Assembly: GCA_036557885.1 (NCBI GenBank)
Contig: DATBGS010000044.1
Span: forward strand, 45,894 to 109,893
Reading direction: 5' to 3'
From: DATBGS01 sp036557885
Lineage (GTDB): Bacteria; Chloroflexota; Ktedonobacteria; Ktedonobacterales; DATBGS01
DNA length: 64,000 nt
The translations under genes and the position numbers were made by a program. Below, in pieces: positions 41,697 through 51,235 of the stretch (within the stretch, counting starts at the first letter, position 1; the number at the start of each line of letters is the position of its first letter). The notes below the pieces were generated by a model that saw only the letters and a list, made by a program, of their open reading frames with translations, did no database searches and was not told where the DNA came from.

Positions 41697-43082
41697 TTAG
41701 AACTGATCCAGATAGCGTTTCAATTCCCAGGGGTGCACCTGCTTCCGATAGTCATTCCACTCGATGGTTTTTGCCTCCAGAAAGCGCTCTGCAATATGTT
41801 CACCCAGCGCTTCGCGTACGATCTCATCGCGTTTAAAGTCCTCCAACGCCTCGCCCAGCGTTGCAGGGAGCAGGCCAACATGTCGGCGCAGGCGGGCCGT
41901 TTCATCCAGCATCAGCAAGCTTTCCTCCACTGGCGCGGGTAGGGGCAATTGCTGCTTCATGCCGTCCAGACCGGCTTTTAACATCACTGCCAGCGCCAGA
42001 TAGGGATTACAGCTTGGGTCAGGGCTGCGCAGTTCAACGCGAGCGTGTTGCGGCTGATCGGCGTTGACGCGCGGCACGCGCAGCAGGGCTTCGCGGTTGA
42101 CCCTTCCCCAACTAATCATCACCGGCGCCTCGTAGCCTGGCACCAGGCGCTTATACGAATTGACCAGCGGCGCCAGAATCGCGGTCATGCCGCGCGCGTG
42201 CGCCAGTTGTCCGGCCAGAAAGTGACGCGCCAGCGAAGTCAGGCCATATTCCTGATCATTGGGATCGGCAAAGGCGTTGGACTGGTCTTTTAGCCGAATC
42301 AGTTGCTGGTGAATGTGCATCCCAGAGCCATTGATGCCGTAGAACGGTTTGGGCAGGAAGGTAGCATATAATCCATGTACCTGCGCGATAGCCTTCAAGG
42401 TGTAGCGCGCGGTCATGATGGCATCGGCGGTTGCCAGCGCGTCGGCTGGCTCGAAATCTAGCTCGTGCTGGCCTGCGGCCACTTCATGGTGGCTGGCCTC
42501 GATGCGTTGCCCCATTGCTTGCAGGGCGCTGACCATCTCCCGCCGCACCGAGGCAGCCAGATCGGTAGAAAGATCAAAATAGCTGCCCTGGTCGTGCGGG
42601 AGGGGTGCTGGGGTGCCCTTTTCGCGCTGAAGCAGAAAAAACTCCAACTCTGGCGCCACCACATACCCGAAGCCTTGTTCTTGCGCTTCACGCAGGACAC
42701 GCCGCAGCACGGCGCGCGGGTCGCCCTGATAGCTTTCGCCCCCAGGCGTCAGTACATCGCAAATGATGCGCGCCGTGACTTCGCCGGACCTGCTCCAGGG
42801 GATGAGCACAAAGGTTGAGAGGTCCGGGCGCAGGTACATATCGCTTTCGGCAATGCGCGCAAAGCCTTCAATAGCGGAGCCATCAAACCATTTATCATGT
42901 GCCAGGCAATCGGGGAATTGCTCAACGGGGATGGTGACGCTTTTCACGATGCCAACCACATCGGTAAATTCCAGGTTCACAAAGCGTACCTGATGGCGTT
43001 TGGCTTCTTCGATCAGCAGCGTTCGCTCATCTTGACCAGATGGCTCAGGCAGCGGGGCGTATGAAGGAAAGGATGTGCTCAT
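41697..43082 (-). CDS. glnA: Type I glutamine synthetase
   Basis: This 461-residue enzyme makes glutamine from glutamate, ammonia and ATP. It carries WFDGSAIEGFARI (beta-grasp/Mg site), APELEFFLL, HHEVAAGQHELDF, and NGSGMHIHQ. The C-terminal part lacks the adenylylation tyrosine loop of GSI-beta enzymes, so it resembles the feedback-regulated GSI-alpha form of Firmicutes. Minor N-terminal extension of about 20 residues. The ATG follows AAGGAACGGCC. The gap to the upstream oxidoreductase gene is only 9 bases, suggesting co-transcription. Regulation beyond that is not visible. Confidence 0.92.
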   Translation of the reverse strand: MSTSFPSYAPLPEPSGQDERTLLIEEAKRHQVRFVNLEFTDVVGIVKSVTIPVEQFPDCLAHDKWFDGSAIEGFARIAESDMYLRPDLSTFVLIPWSRSGEVTARIICDVLTPGGESYQGDPRAVLRRVLREAQEQGFGYVVAPELEFFLLQREKGTPAPLPHDQGSYFDLSTDLAASVRREMVSALQAMGQRIEASHHEVAAGQHELDFEPADALATADAIMTARYTLKAIAQVHGLYATFLPKPFYGINGSGMHIHQQLIRLKDQSNAFADPNDQEYGLTSLARHFLAGQLAHARGMTAILAPLVNSYKRLVPGYEAPVMISWGRVNREALLRVPRVNADQPQHARVELRSPDPSCNPYLALAVMLKAGLDGMKQQLPLPAPVEESLLMLDETARLRRHVGLLPATLGEALEDFKRDEIVREALGEHIAERFLEAKTIEWNDYRKQVHPWELKRYLDQF

Positions 43083-43091
43083 GGCCGTTCC

Positions 43092-44882
43092 TTAGTTCAC
43101 GGTGACGGTGATGCGATGATAGCCGCTGGCGCCGTTGGGGAAGGTATCCGCCAGTACAGGCTGTTGATAATAGCCCTGCAAGTCTATCATACGGGCAATA
43201 ATCTCGTAGGTGTTGGCGCTGGGCGGCGTCCAGGGGAGTTCCCAGAGCGTCCAGGTGACAGCGCCCGTAGCGCCCAGGGGCTGCCGCAAATTGGCGCGCT
43301 GCCAGGAGGCGCCGTTATCCGCGCTGACATCAACGGCGCTGACACCTTTTGCTCCGGCAAAAGCCACGCCTGCCAAAGCAACCTGTTTGCCTGCACGCAG
43401 CGTATCACCATCTGCCGGGACATCTATACGTGCCCCCAGGTTGATCACCGCGTCATCGTTCCAGCCGCGCTGCTGCCAGTAGCCGAGAAAGGCATGCGTG
43501 CTCAGTTCTATGGAAGTGATCCATTTGCAGTGCTTCATGCCATAGATACCCGGCACGATCACCCGCGCCGGAAAGCCATGCTCCGCGAGCAGCGGCGCAT
43601 CGTTCATAGTATGGACGAGCAGCGTCATGGGGTTCAGCGCATTAGCGAGATGGATGCTGTCGGAATAGTCGTCGCTGGCGCGGAAGACTACTTTGCTCAC
43701 CCCAGCCTTCATGCCCACCATCTCTAGCAAGTCTTTGAGTGGGACGCCCTTCCAGCGCGCGGTGCTCATATAGCTGCCCGCCACCGGATTGCTGATACAT
43801 TCCAGGGTGGTGATTTGTTCTGTGGCTGGAAGGTTGAGCAGGTCTTGATAGCCCAGCGTGATCTCTTTAAGCGCGCCCTCCCCGCCAATCGTCAGGCGCC
43901 AGCCGGAGGCGTCCAGGCTGGGGTCGCCGTAAATGTTTTTAGACACCACGTAGAAATTACTGGTGCTGGTCAGTTCGGGCGTCTGGCCGGAGACTGGCGG
44001 CCAGGTGGTGTAGCTGGGTGTTGGTGGTGGGGTGATGCGGGTTGGTGGCGGCGGGCCATCCAGCGAATTTGCTCCGGCGGCGCTGCCGTTGCCCACCCCC
44101 TGCGTGATAAAGTGCCAGGCCAGCGACCCAACGCCCAGCAGCGCCAGGCCAACCGTAACGCGCTTGAGAAAGATGCGGCGCGTTGGCGAGAAGGTGCGCT
44201 GGAGCCTGGTTGAGCCAATGATGTGTGGGGTCAGGCGGCGCAATCCGCGCTGCGTGAAAGGCAGCGCGACGCCAAAAACGAGTGCGGGAACCGCCATCGC
44301 AAGCAGAACTATGTCTGTGCTGGTGGGCAATTTCATCCCAAACAGCCCGGCCCCAAGCACCGGCAGGACAACGATCCCCGTCAATACCCAGACAGCGATG
44401 GTGAGCGCCAGGCCCATCGGCCAGCCCACTGGCGCCTGAATACGTGGAATGGCAGCGGCGAGCGCGGCGCGTTCGGCAGGTGTATAGTCGGTGTCATCTT
44501 CTCTACTTGACGCTTCCTGCTCTGCCTCTGGCTGGTTTTCAGCGCGATGCAGCGCGTTCAGAGCGCGGCGATTGATGACCAGGACACGCACGGTAAAAGC
44601 CAGGCTGCCCAGGACGGCCAGGCCAGCTATCTGAGCAATCAACAGCCCGATGAAATAGAAGTGTTTGGCGTTATGCCCAAAGACGTCCAGCAAAAACTCA
44701 AAAATGTTGCCGGGGATGAGGCCAATGCCTTGATCGCCCAGGAATTCGGCCAGCGAGGGAACGCCAAAAAGAGCGCGCAGCAGCACTTCCAGCCCAACTG
44801 CCAGCGCTCCGGCCAGCGCGCCGCTGAGCAATCCTTCCGAGCGCCGTCCCCAGGTGCGGCTGGCGATCTTTTCGATGCTCAT
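43092..44882 (-). CDS. Membrane-anchored molybdopterin oxidoreductase (sulfite oxidase fold)
   Basis: This 596-residue protein has two parts. The N-terminal 270 residues contain about five hydrophobic segments; the last, after RRIFLKRVTVGLALLG, anchors the catalytic domain. The C-terminal 320 residues have the sulfite-oxidase-type molybdopterin fold, with the Mo-coordinating cysteine in TLECISNPVAGS and RVIVPGIYGMKHCKWI. A Mo-co dimerisation-like Ig domain closes the protein. Substrate is unknown; candidates include sulfite or methionine sulfoxide-type oxides. It stands upstream of glnA and downstream of the M16 gene on the minus strand. Confidence 0.85.
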   Translation of the reverse strand: MSIEKIASRTWGRRSEGLLSGALAGALAVGLEVLLRALFGVPSLAEFLGDQGIGLIPGNIFEFLLDVFGHNAKHFYFIGLLIAQIAGLAVLGSLAFTVRVLVINRRALNALHRAENQPEAEQEASSREDDTDYTPAERAALAAAIPRIQAPVGWPMGLALTIAVWVLTGIVVLPVLGAGLFGMKLPTSTDIVLLAMAVPALVFGVALPFTQRGLRRLTPHIIGSTRLQRTFSPTRRIFLKRVTVGLALLGVGSLAWHFITQGVGNGSAAGANSLDGPPPPTRITPPPTPSYTTWPPVSGQTPELTSTSNFYVVSKNIYGDPSLDASGWRLTIGGEGALKEITLGYQDLLNLPATEQITTLECISNPVAGSYMSTARWKGVPLKDLLEMVGMKAGVSKVVFRASDDYSDSIHLANALNPMTLLVHTMNDAPLLAEHGFPARVIVPGIYGMKHCKWITSIELSTHAFLGYWQQRGWNDDAVINLGARIDVPADGDTLRAGKQVALAGVAFAGAKGVSAVDVSADNGASWQRANLRQPLGATGAVTWTLWELPWTPPSANTYEIIARMIDLQGYYQQPVLADTFPNGASGYHRITVTVN

Positions 44883-44959
44883 TGAGCAGTCCTTTTGTGC
44901 TGTATGCTGGGTGGTTTACAAGGGTATGATGGCCTCAAATCTCTCCGCTATTTCTACCT

Positions 44960-46270
44960 TTATCCTTTGATGTTCAGGCCATCCGTCAGTTGCTCGCGCG
45001 TGCAGGGGCCAATTGCGGTAACGACCAGTGGGTCGGTGGGCGGAAAACGCTTGAGCAGCCCCAGGATTTGCTCCTGGGTGACGGCATCAATTGCCGCGCG
45101 CACCTCTTGAATCGTCTTGAGCCGATGCTCAAACCACCAGGAATTGGCGATGGCACCCATGCGCGCGCTGGATGTTTCGGCGTGCATGACCAGTTCGCTC
45201 TTGAGTTGCACCTTGGCCCGGCGCAGTTCATCCTCGGTGACACCCTCTGCCTCCAGCTTGCGCAGTTCGTCCACAATCACCTGCATCGTCTCATGCGCTT
45301 TTTCCGGCGTGGTTCCGGCATAGATATGGAAGCGGCCCATCACGCTGCTGGTGCTGAAGCGCGAGGAAACAGCATAAACCAGGCCACGCTTTTCGCGCAC
45401 TTCGATAAACAGGCGCGAAGTCATGCTGCCACCAAAGATTTCGCTGAGCAGCGACATGGCGTAATAATCGGGGTCGCCATAGTTCACGCTGGGCGTGCCC
45501 AGGGCCAGGTGCTCTTGCTGCCCGTCGTAATGCTGAATCACAACGCGGTTAGCAACATGGGGGCGTTCGCTGGGGTTGGCGCTGCCCGCGCCAGACCACC
45601 CGGCAAAGAGCGCCTCCAGGCGGCTCAAGACCTGCTCCCAATCAAAATTTCCCGCGATGGCAAACAGGGCGTTGCCAGGCCGATAAAGTCGGGTCCAGAA
45701 GGCGCGGAGGTCTTCGGTGGTCAGGACTTCCACGCTTTCGCGTGTTCCAATCAGGCGTCGGCCCAGGTTAGAGCCAAGATAAAACTGCTCCAGCAGCAGA
45801 TCGGAGATACGCGACATTGGTTCGTCTTCGCGCCGACGAATGGTTTGCAAGGCTACCTGGCGCATCTGCTCGAATTCGGCCTCCGGGAAGGTGGGGTGGA
45901 GCAGAATATCAGCTATCAGATCAAGCGCGGGCACAAACTGGCGATCTACATGCTGGCACCAGTAACTGGCGACCTCGGTTCCGGTGCTGCCACCTTTGCG
46001 GGCGCCCAGCCGCTCGAAATCTTCGGTAATCTGGCGCACATCGCGCGAGGCGGTGCCCTGGAACATCATGGATTCCATCAGATGCGCCAGGCCCAGTTGC
46101 TCCTTGGGTTCGTCTTTTGTGCCCGCGCCCACCTGCATCCCAAAGGTGATGGAACTGAGGCTGGGCATGCGCTGGCCGACGACCTGCAACCCATTGGGAA
46201 AGGCGTGATAGAAATAATTGGGGGGCGTTCCGGCCCCCGACGTACCAACGGATGGTGCCCCTGTGCTCAT
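44960..46270 (-). CDS. M16-family peptidase homologue with degenerate zinc site
   Basis: This 436-residue protein has the two M16 half-domains, about 1-210 and 215-436. The inverted zinc motif H-x-x-E-H is here AHLMESMMFQGT: histidine and glutamate remain but the second histidine is serine. The distal glutamate expected in the V-x-L-E-E-I helix is glutamine (RQVALQTIRRRE). With two of three ligands changed, it is unlikely to be an active metallopeptidase and resembles the inactive subunit of M16 pairs. No active partner is encoded nearby. It starts 21 bases after ftsH and is probably co-transcribed with it. Confidence 0.85.
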   Translation of the reverse strand: MSTGAPSVGTSGAGTPPNYFYHAFPNGLQVVGQRMPSLSSITFGMQVGAGTKDEPKEQLGLAHLMESMMFQGTASRDVRQITEDFERLGARKGGSTGTEVASYWCQHVDRQFVPALDLIADILLHPTFPEAEFEQMRQVALQTIRRREDEPMSRISDLLLEQFYLGSNLGRRLIGTRESVEVLTTEDLRAFWTRLYRPGNALFAIAGNFDWEQVLSRLEALFAGWSGAGSANPSERPHVANRVVIQHYDGQQEHLALGTPSVNYGDPDYYAMSLLSEIFGGSMTSRLFIEVREKRGLVYAVSSRFSTSSVMGRFHIYAGTTPEKAHETMQVIVDELRKLEAEGVTEDELRRAKVQLKSELVMHAETSSARMGAIANSWWFEHRLKTIQEVRAAIDAVTQEQILGLLKRFPPTDPLVVTAIGPCTREQLTDGLNIKG

Positions 46271-46291
46271 GGTTCTTTGATTCCTTGCCCT

Positions 46292-48259
46292 CTAGTTTCT
46301 TCCCTCTTCGCCCGGCGGGTTAGTGTGTACCACATCGGCATCCACCACACCAGCCCCATTGGAGGCTCCCGACACCGATGCGCTCGTATATTGCCCGGCG
46401 GGAATCTCGGCGGTGAAGAGGGCTTCAAAGGACACGCCTTCCAGGGTTTCTTCGCGGATGAGTTTTTCGCTGATCATGATCAGCCGGTCTTTGTGCTCGG
46501 TCAAGATATGGTGTGCCTTGGTAAAGGCGCCCATGATAATCGTGCGAATCTCCTCGTCAATCTCGCGGGCGGTTTGCTCGCTATAATTTTTCTGCTCGCC
46601 AATCTCGCGGCCCAGGAAGACCATCTCTTCTTTGTGTCCCAGAGCAATTGGGCCGATTTTGGTGCTCATACCATACTCTGTGACCATCTTGCGCGCTAGA
46701 GCGGTGGCGCGTTCAATGTCGTTGGAAGCGCCAGTGGTGACTTCGCCAAAGATGACCAGTTCGGATACGTGGCCGCCCAGCGCAAAGGCCAGAAAATCCT
46801 CAAACTGCGGCTTGCTGTTCAGATAGCGATCTTCCATAGGCAGCAGGCGCGTGTAGCCGCCCATCGAGCCGCGCGCCACAATGGAGACTTTATGCACCGG
46901 GTCGCAGTTGGGCAGCGCTCGCGCCACCAGCGCGTGGCCGACTTCGTGGTAAGCGGTGATGGCTTTCTCGCGCTCGCTGATAATGCGGCTCTTGCGCTCC
47001 GGGCCAGCAATCACGCGATCAATGGCCTCTTCCAGTTCGCTCATGCCAATCGTGCGCTTGCTGCGCCGGGCAGAGAGGATGGCCGCCTCGTTGAGCAGGT
47101 TTTGCAGGTCAGCGCCAGAGAAGCCCGGCGTTTGCTTTGCCAGCGTTTCCAGTTGGACGCTGCGGTCCAGCGGTTTGCCCCTGGCGTGGACTTGCAGGAT
47201 TGCCAGGCGGCCCCGAATGTCGGGGCGGTCCAGTACCACCTGGCGGTCAAAGCGTCCAGGCCGCAGCAGCGCCGGGTCGAGCACATCGGGCCGGTTGGTG
47301 GCGGCAATCACAATCACATTGGTGTTGGTGTCGAAGCCGTCCATCTCGACGAGAATCTGGTTGAGGGTCTGTTCGCGCTCGTCGTGCGAGCCGCCCAGCC
47401 CGGCCCCGCGCTGGCGTCCAACGGCATCAATCTCATCTACAAAAACAATGCAGGGGGCGTTGCGCTTGGCCTGATCAAAGAGATCGCGCACGCGGGAGGC
47501 GCCCACGCCGACAAACATCTCGACAAATTCGGAGCCGCTGATGCTGAAGAAGGGCACGCCGGCCTCGCCCGCTACGGCGCGGCTGATCAGTGTTTTGCCG
47601 GTTCCTGGCGGGCCAACCAGCAAGACGCCGCGTGGGATGCGCGCGCCAACGGCGGCAAATTTGTCGGGATACTTCAAAAACTCAACAACTTCTTGCAATT
47701 CCTGTTTGGCTTCATCCACGCCCGCCACATCGGAAAAGGTGACGGTGGGCTTATTGCCCATAAAGATGCGCGCGCGGCTTTTGCCAAATGAAAGCGCCTG
47801 GTTATTGCTGCCCTGCGCCTGCCGCATCATAAAGATGAGCAATCCACCGATCAAGAGGAAGGGCAAGAATGCCGTCAAAATATTGATCAGGTAGCTAAAC
47901 GTGCTGGGTGGCTCATACTTGAGCGTGACATCAGCCGGATGCTGGATGCCCTGTGCATCGGTATATTGCCCATAGTGGATGTCATTATCCTTGAGCACCT
48001 GCGTCACAACGAAGTTATCATCAACGGTGGCATCAAACTGGGAGCCATCATGCCTGGTCAGCAGAATTTTGTTGCTAGAAACAGTGATGGTATCGTCGTG
48101 ATAGCCGTTCTGAACATCAATTTGCACATTCTTGATGATGCGGGAGATGTCCACGTCCTCGACATTTGTATCTTGTCTAAAGAGCAGGAACAGCAGCGAG
48201 AGTACGGCGATAATCACCAGTAGCCAGACACTGCTCCTGACCCATCTTCCACTCAACAT
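46292..48259 (-). CDS. ftsH: ATP-dependent zinc metalloprotease FtsH
   Basis: This 655-residue membrane protease has two N-terminal helices (about 8-27 and 121-143) flanking an external domain, an AAA+ module with GPPGTGKT (216-223), VFVDEIDAVGR and ATNRPDVLDPALLRPGRFDR, and a zinc protease domain with HEVGHAL. It degrades membrane and cytosolic proteins and is central to membrane quality control. The ATG at 48259 follows TTGGAGG by eight bases; a GTG at 48286 is less likely. The upstream region has an extended -10 element. Confidence 0.96.
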   Translation of the reverse strand: MLSGRWVRSSVWLLVIIAVLSLLFLLFRQDTNVEDVDISRIIKNVQIDVQNGYHDDTITVSSNKILLTRHDGSQFDATVDDNFVVTQVLKDNDIHYGQYTDAQGIQHPADVTLKYEPPSTFSYLINILTAFLPFLLIGGLLIFMMRQAQGSNNQALSFGKSRARIFMGNKPTVTFSDVAGVDEAKQELQEVVEFLKYPDKFAAVGARIPRGVLLVGPPGTGKTLISRAVAGEAGVPFFSISGSEFVEMFVGVGASRVRDLFDQAKRNAPCIVFVDEIDAVGRQRGAGLGGSHDEREQTLNQILVEMDGFDTNTNVIVIAATNRPDVLDPALLRPGRFDRQVVLDRPDIRGRLAILQVHARGKPLDRSVQLETLAKQTPGFSGADLQNLLNEAAILSARRSKRTIGMSELEEAIDRVIAGPERKSRIISEREKAITAYHEVGHALVARALPNCDPVHKVSIVARGSMGGYTRLLPMEDRYLNSKPQFEDFLAFALGGHVSELVIFGEVTTGASNDIERATALARKMVTEYGMSTKIGPIALGHKEEMVFLGREIGEQKNYSEQTAREIDEEIRTIIMGAFTKAHHILTEHKDRLIMISEKLIREETLEGVSFEALFTAEIPAGQYTSASVSGASNGAGVVDADVVHTNPPGEEGRN

Positions 48260-48320
48260 GCGGCGGGCCTCCAATGTGAACAGCACCGACCCGGCGGGCG
48301 GTCGGGAAGCGTCTCTGTTG

Positions 48321-48329
48321 ATTATAGCA
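48321..48329 (-). promoter_or_regulatory. Extended -10 promoter of ftsH
   Basis: On the minus strand TGCTATAAT (48329-48321) is a perfect extended -10, about 65 bases before the ftsH ATG. No good -35 is visible, which extended -10 promoters tolerate. Confidence 0.6.
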
Positions 48330-48454
48330 CAAGGCGTTCAGAAGCCAGAAAGTTGCGTGGACTATTGGCTGGCGCCATCATCTGCTCCAGCTGCTCTTGC
48401 GGCGCCTGCCGGTTTGGATCCCCTCTTTGGATCATTGCGGAGGATCATTTCGCA

Positions 48455-49828
48455 TCACTCAGCCAGCCCTGCGTCAGGCAGGCCGCTCTCTTGGGGGCTG
48501 TTTTCGTGGTTGGTAGTGGGCTGGCGCTCCCGGCGCAGCAGCGGCAGCAACAGGCGCAATCCAAAGCCCTGCCCAAGCAATGTCACCAGGACCACTCCGT
48601 AGACGATGACGATGAGGCGCTGACGCTCTGGCGTGGAGCTTGGCAAGGCCAGCGCCAACGCCAGAGAGAGCGCGCCGCGCAAGCCGCTTCCCAGTAACAG
48701 TAATTGCCAGCGGCGCGGAACGGGGCCGGGCGCGATATAGGCGCCTGTGCTGCTGCCAGCCAGCCGACGGGCCAACAAGTTATACAGGGGAATGCACAGG
48801 TAGATCATCAGGGCGCGGCCAGCCACCACGCTGACCACTGCCCAGGCGATTCCAGTAAACGTGCCGCTCAGCGGGAGCAGACTGATCTGCAAGCCCACAA
48901 GCAAGAACAGCAGCGAGTTGGCGATATACGCGGCAAATTCCCAGACGCTATCCACCGCTTCCTGGGTGTGCTGCGACATGCCATGCTCGCGGCCATAGCT
49001 CCCCAGGACAAGCGTGGCAGTAATCACCGTCAGGATGCCAGAGACACGCAGCGTTTCGCCCAGCAGATAGGAACCATAGGCCACCACTGCGGTGATAGTT
49101 GTCTCGATTAGATGGTCGTCAACGTAGCGCACGAGGCGGCTGACCAGGAAGCCAATCGCTATACCCAGCCCGATGCCTCCACCGACGAGCAACAGCATGC
49201 CCAGCCCGATCTGAAGAGAGAGTGTGCCAGGGTCGAGCGTTGCGTGTATGTTGTGCAGGACGCTGCTTCCATCGCTGCTGACGAAACCACTGGCGAGACT
49301 AGCAACGCTGCCAACAACTACTGCCAGCAGCACCTGAGTGATAGCTGACGCGACGCCATCGTTAAAGAGGCTTTCGCCCTCGATGAGCACGCGCAAGCGG
49401 CTGGCTAGTCCCAGGTGCCGAAAAAGCGCTAGCACCGCCACCGGGTCTGTTGGCGAAATAATGGCTCCCAGCAAAAAGGCGAGCGACCAGGGCAGCCCTG
49501 CCGCGAAGTGCATCACCAGCCCCACAATCGCCACAGAGATGAGCAGCCCTGGACCAGCCAGGAGGGTGATGGGCAGCCAGTTGCGCAGCAGTTCGCGCAG
49601 CTCCAGATTCCAGGCGCCTTCAAAGAGCAGCGCGGGCAGAAAAATAAATAAAACCAGGCTGGGAGTCAGCGCGATTGCTGGCAGCCAGTGGAACGCGCCA
49701 ATCACCAGTCCGACGACCACCAGCCCCAGCGTATAGGGCACTCTGATCAGGCGCGAAGGCAGCGCCACTGCCAGGGCAATCAGCAGCAAGATAATGATGA
49801 TCTCAATATTTTGGGCCGGCTGGTCCAT
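48455..49828 (-). CDS. CPA1-family Na+(K+)/H+ antiporter
   Basis: This 457-residue protein has about 12 membrane helices and carries the CPA1 signature residues in GAIISPTDPVAVLALF and IEGESLFNDGVASA, which contain the ion-binding aspartates. It exchanges monovalent cations for protons and helps pH and salt balance. A Ser/Arg-rich cytosolic tail follows. ATG at 49828 is taken as the start; GTG at 49840 is possible. It is upstream of ftsH on the same strand but with its own 195-base gap. Confidence 0.88.
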   Translation of the reverse strand: MDQPAQNIEIIIILLLIALAVALPSRLIRVPYTLGLVVVGLVIGAFHWLPAIALTPSLVLFIFLPALLFEGAWNLELRELLRNWLPITLLAGPGLLISVAIVGLVMHFAAGLPWSLAFLLGAIISPTDPVAVLALFRHLGLASRLRVLIEGESLFNDGVASAITQVLLAVVVGSVASLASGFVSSDGSSVLHNIHATLDPGTLSLQIGLGMLLLVGGGIGLGIAIGFLVSRLVRYVDDHLIETTITAVVAYGSYLLGETLRVSGILTVITATLVLGSYGREHGMSQHTQEAVDSVWEFAAYIANSLLFLLVGLQISLLPLSGTFTGIAWAVVSVVAGRALMIYLCIPLYNLLARRLAGSSTGAYIAPGPVPRRWQLLLLGSGLRGALSLALALALPSSTPERQRLIVIVYGVVLVTLLGQGFGLRLLLPLLRRERQPTTNHENSPQESGLPDAGLAE

Positions 49829-49865
49829 CGGTTCGTACACCTACTCTCAGAAGGTACCTCTTCGT

Positions 49866-50885
49866 TCAGGAGAACGAGGTGTCTGAGCCTGTCGATGGCA
49901 GTGTATCCAGCATGACTAGCGCCGCGCGCAGCTCTGCCGCTTTCTCTTCCGGCAGCGATTCGTTGCTCCAGAGGCCAAAAGCGGTTTCCGCGCTGGCCGG
50001 TAACTTAAGCTTCCCAGGAGCGCGCCGCGTGGGAAGCAATTCAAGGTGCAGATGAAACTGCGCGTGAGCAAGTTGATGCAGCCCCAGCATATATGGCATT
50101 GGCGCCAGGCTGCCACCTTGCAGAGCATGGTAAGCGCGAACGATCTTCAGCAGCACCGGCCCAAGTTCGTCACGCTCCTCATCGCGCAGCGCCGCAAGAT
50201 CGGGGAGATGGCGGCGCGGATAAAGGTGGACTTCATATGGGAAGCGGGCGTAGGGTGGAATAAATCCCATCCAGTGCATGGTTTGCAGCACCACGCGATT
50301 CCCTTCTGGCACCTGACGATCCTCGCCTGCGGAATCTTCCCTTTGCTCCCGCGCCGGGGTATTTCCTTCAGCCAGTTCACGCGCAAGGATGTTGCAGAAG
50401 ACACAACCATGTCCGGCATGCGCTTCACGTTCGGCGGCGGCCAGTTCGCGCGCCAGATGATCGGGGATTTGCGAAACCGCATACGCCTGGCCGTGTGGGT
50501 GGCGCTGGGTCTGTCCAATCTCGGCCCCGCTGTTCTCAAAGATCATGACACAGGCATAGCGCGCGGCCAGATCAGTATAAAGCTGCTGCCAGACGCGCAC
50601 CACCTCGCGCACCTGCTTAGGGGAAAGTGCCACAAAGGTTTGTTCATGCTCGCGGCTGTAGATAATGATATACGCTTCGCCCAGGGGAGGCATAAGCGGC
50701 GGAAAATCATTGGGGCGTGCCCAGGCGCTGGCCTCTGGGGGCACTTTCCCCAGATGAACGTCGGCGCAAAAGGCGCATTCGCTGGCTCCCTCGCGGCGGT
50801 TCATCCGCCCTGGGGCGTGAATCATCCATTCCCCCAGCAGCGGGTGCCAGATGAGCTGTGGGGCCAGAGTAGGTTGTTTTGCCAT
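49866..50885 (-). CDS. galT: Galactose-1-phosphate uridylyltransferase
   Basis: This 339-residue enzyme transfers UMP between UDP-glucose and galactose-1-phosphate (Leloir pathway). The active-site block appears as QRHPHGQAYAV, with the nucleophilic histidine in HPHGQ. A zinc-binding cysteine pair is ECAFCAD early in the protein, and a second pair GCVFC precedes the C-terminal half, whose HAQFHLHLELLP matches the second HIT-type motif. A 20-residue acidic insert (near GNTPAREQREDSAGE) is unusual. ATG at 50885 follows GGTGATG; GTG at 50888 is adjacent. No galK or galE is near. Confidence 0.88.
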   Translation of the reverse strand: MAKQPTLAPQLIWHPLLGEWMIHAPGRMNRREGASECAFCADVHLGKVPPEASAWARPNDFPPLMPPLGEAYIIIYSREHEQTFVALSPKQVREVVRVWQQLYTDLAARYACVMIFENSGAEIGQTQRHPHGQAYAVSQIPDHLARELAAAEREAHAGHGCVFCNILARELAEGNTPAREQREDSAGEDRQVPEGNRVVLQTMHWMGFIPPYARFPYEVHLYPRRHLPDLAALRDEERDELGPVLLKIVRAYHALQGGSLAPMPYMLGLHQLAHAQFHLHLELLPTRRAPGKLKLPASAETAFGLWSNESLPEEKAAELRAALVMLDTLPSTGSDTSFS

Positions 50886-51235
50886 CACATCACCAAAAAC
50901 CCATCCCGATAAGCCCTCTCATGGCTGCATTCTAACAAACTTACTTCCTCTCCACAAGATGACAACGCCCGGTTATCAAGTGAGTAAGAAGCGTCCATCA
51001 ACGCAGCCGTACACATGAGCAGGACTCGTCTTTAGCTGCGTGATTGGTGATCTGGCGTTGTCCCACCCCAATGATATAATACACCAAAGGAGCGTGCCAG
51101 AGAGCTTCGCTTGCTATCTTGCTCGGCCAGGCGATATTGTCAGGAGATCACCGCTTTTGAGCACCATTTCCAGAATAGGCACTAAAACCGGCTTTTACAC
51201 CACATCGCCTGGCCACTTTTAAGGGATAGATTACT
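50886..51235. other. Divergent intergenic region upstream of galT and the Rad50-like gene
   Basis: This 350-base gap holds the start regions of two divergent genes. TATAAT at 51075-51080 is a good plus-strand -10 for the Rad50-like gene, but no -35 match lies 16-18 bases upstream. A 60-codon frame at 51040-51222 lacks a ribosome site and known domain. No RNA gene was recognised. Confidence 0.5.

Noticed and set aside
44990..46699. 569-codon plus-strand frame opposite the M16 and ftsH genes
   Set aside because: Antisense shadow spanning two real genes and their junction, which a true gene would not follow so exactly.
46769..47791. 340-codon plus-strand frame inside ftsH
   Set aside because: Antisense to the AAA+ and protease motifs of FtsH; no features of its own.
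51040..51222. 60-codon frame upstream of the Rad50-like gene
   Set aside because: No ribosome site or recognisable domain, and it overlaps the -10 region.
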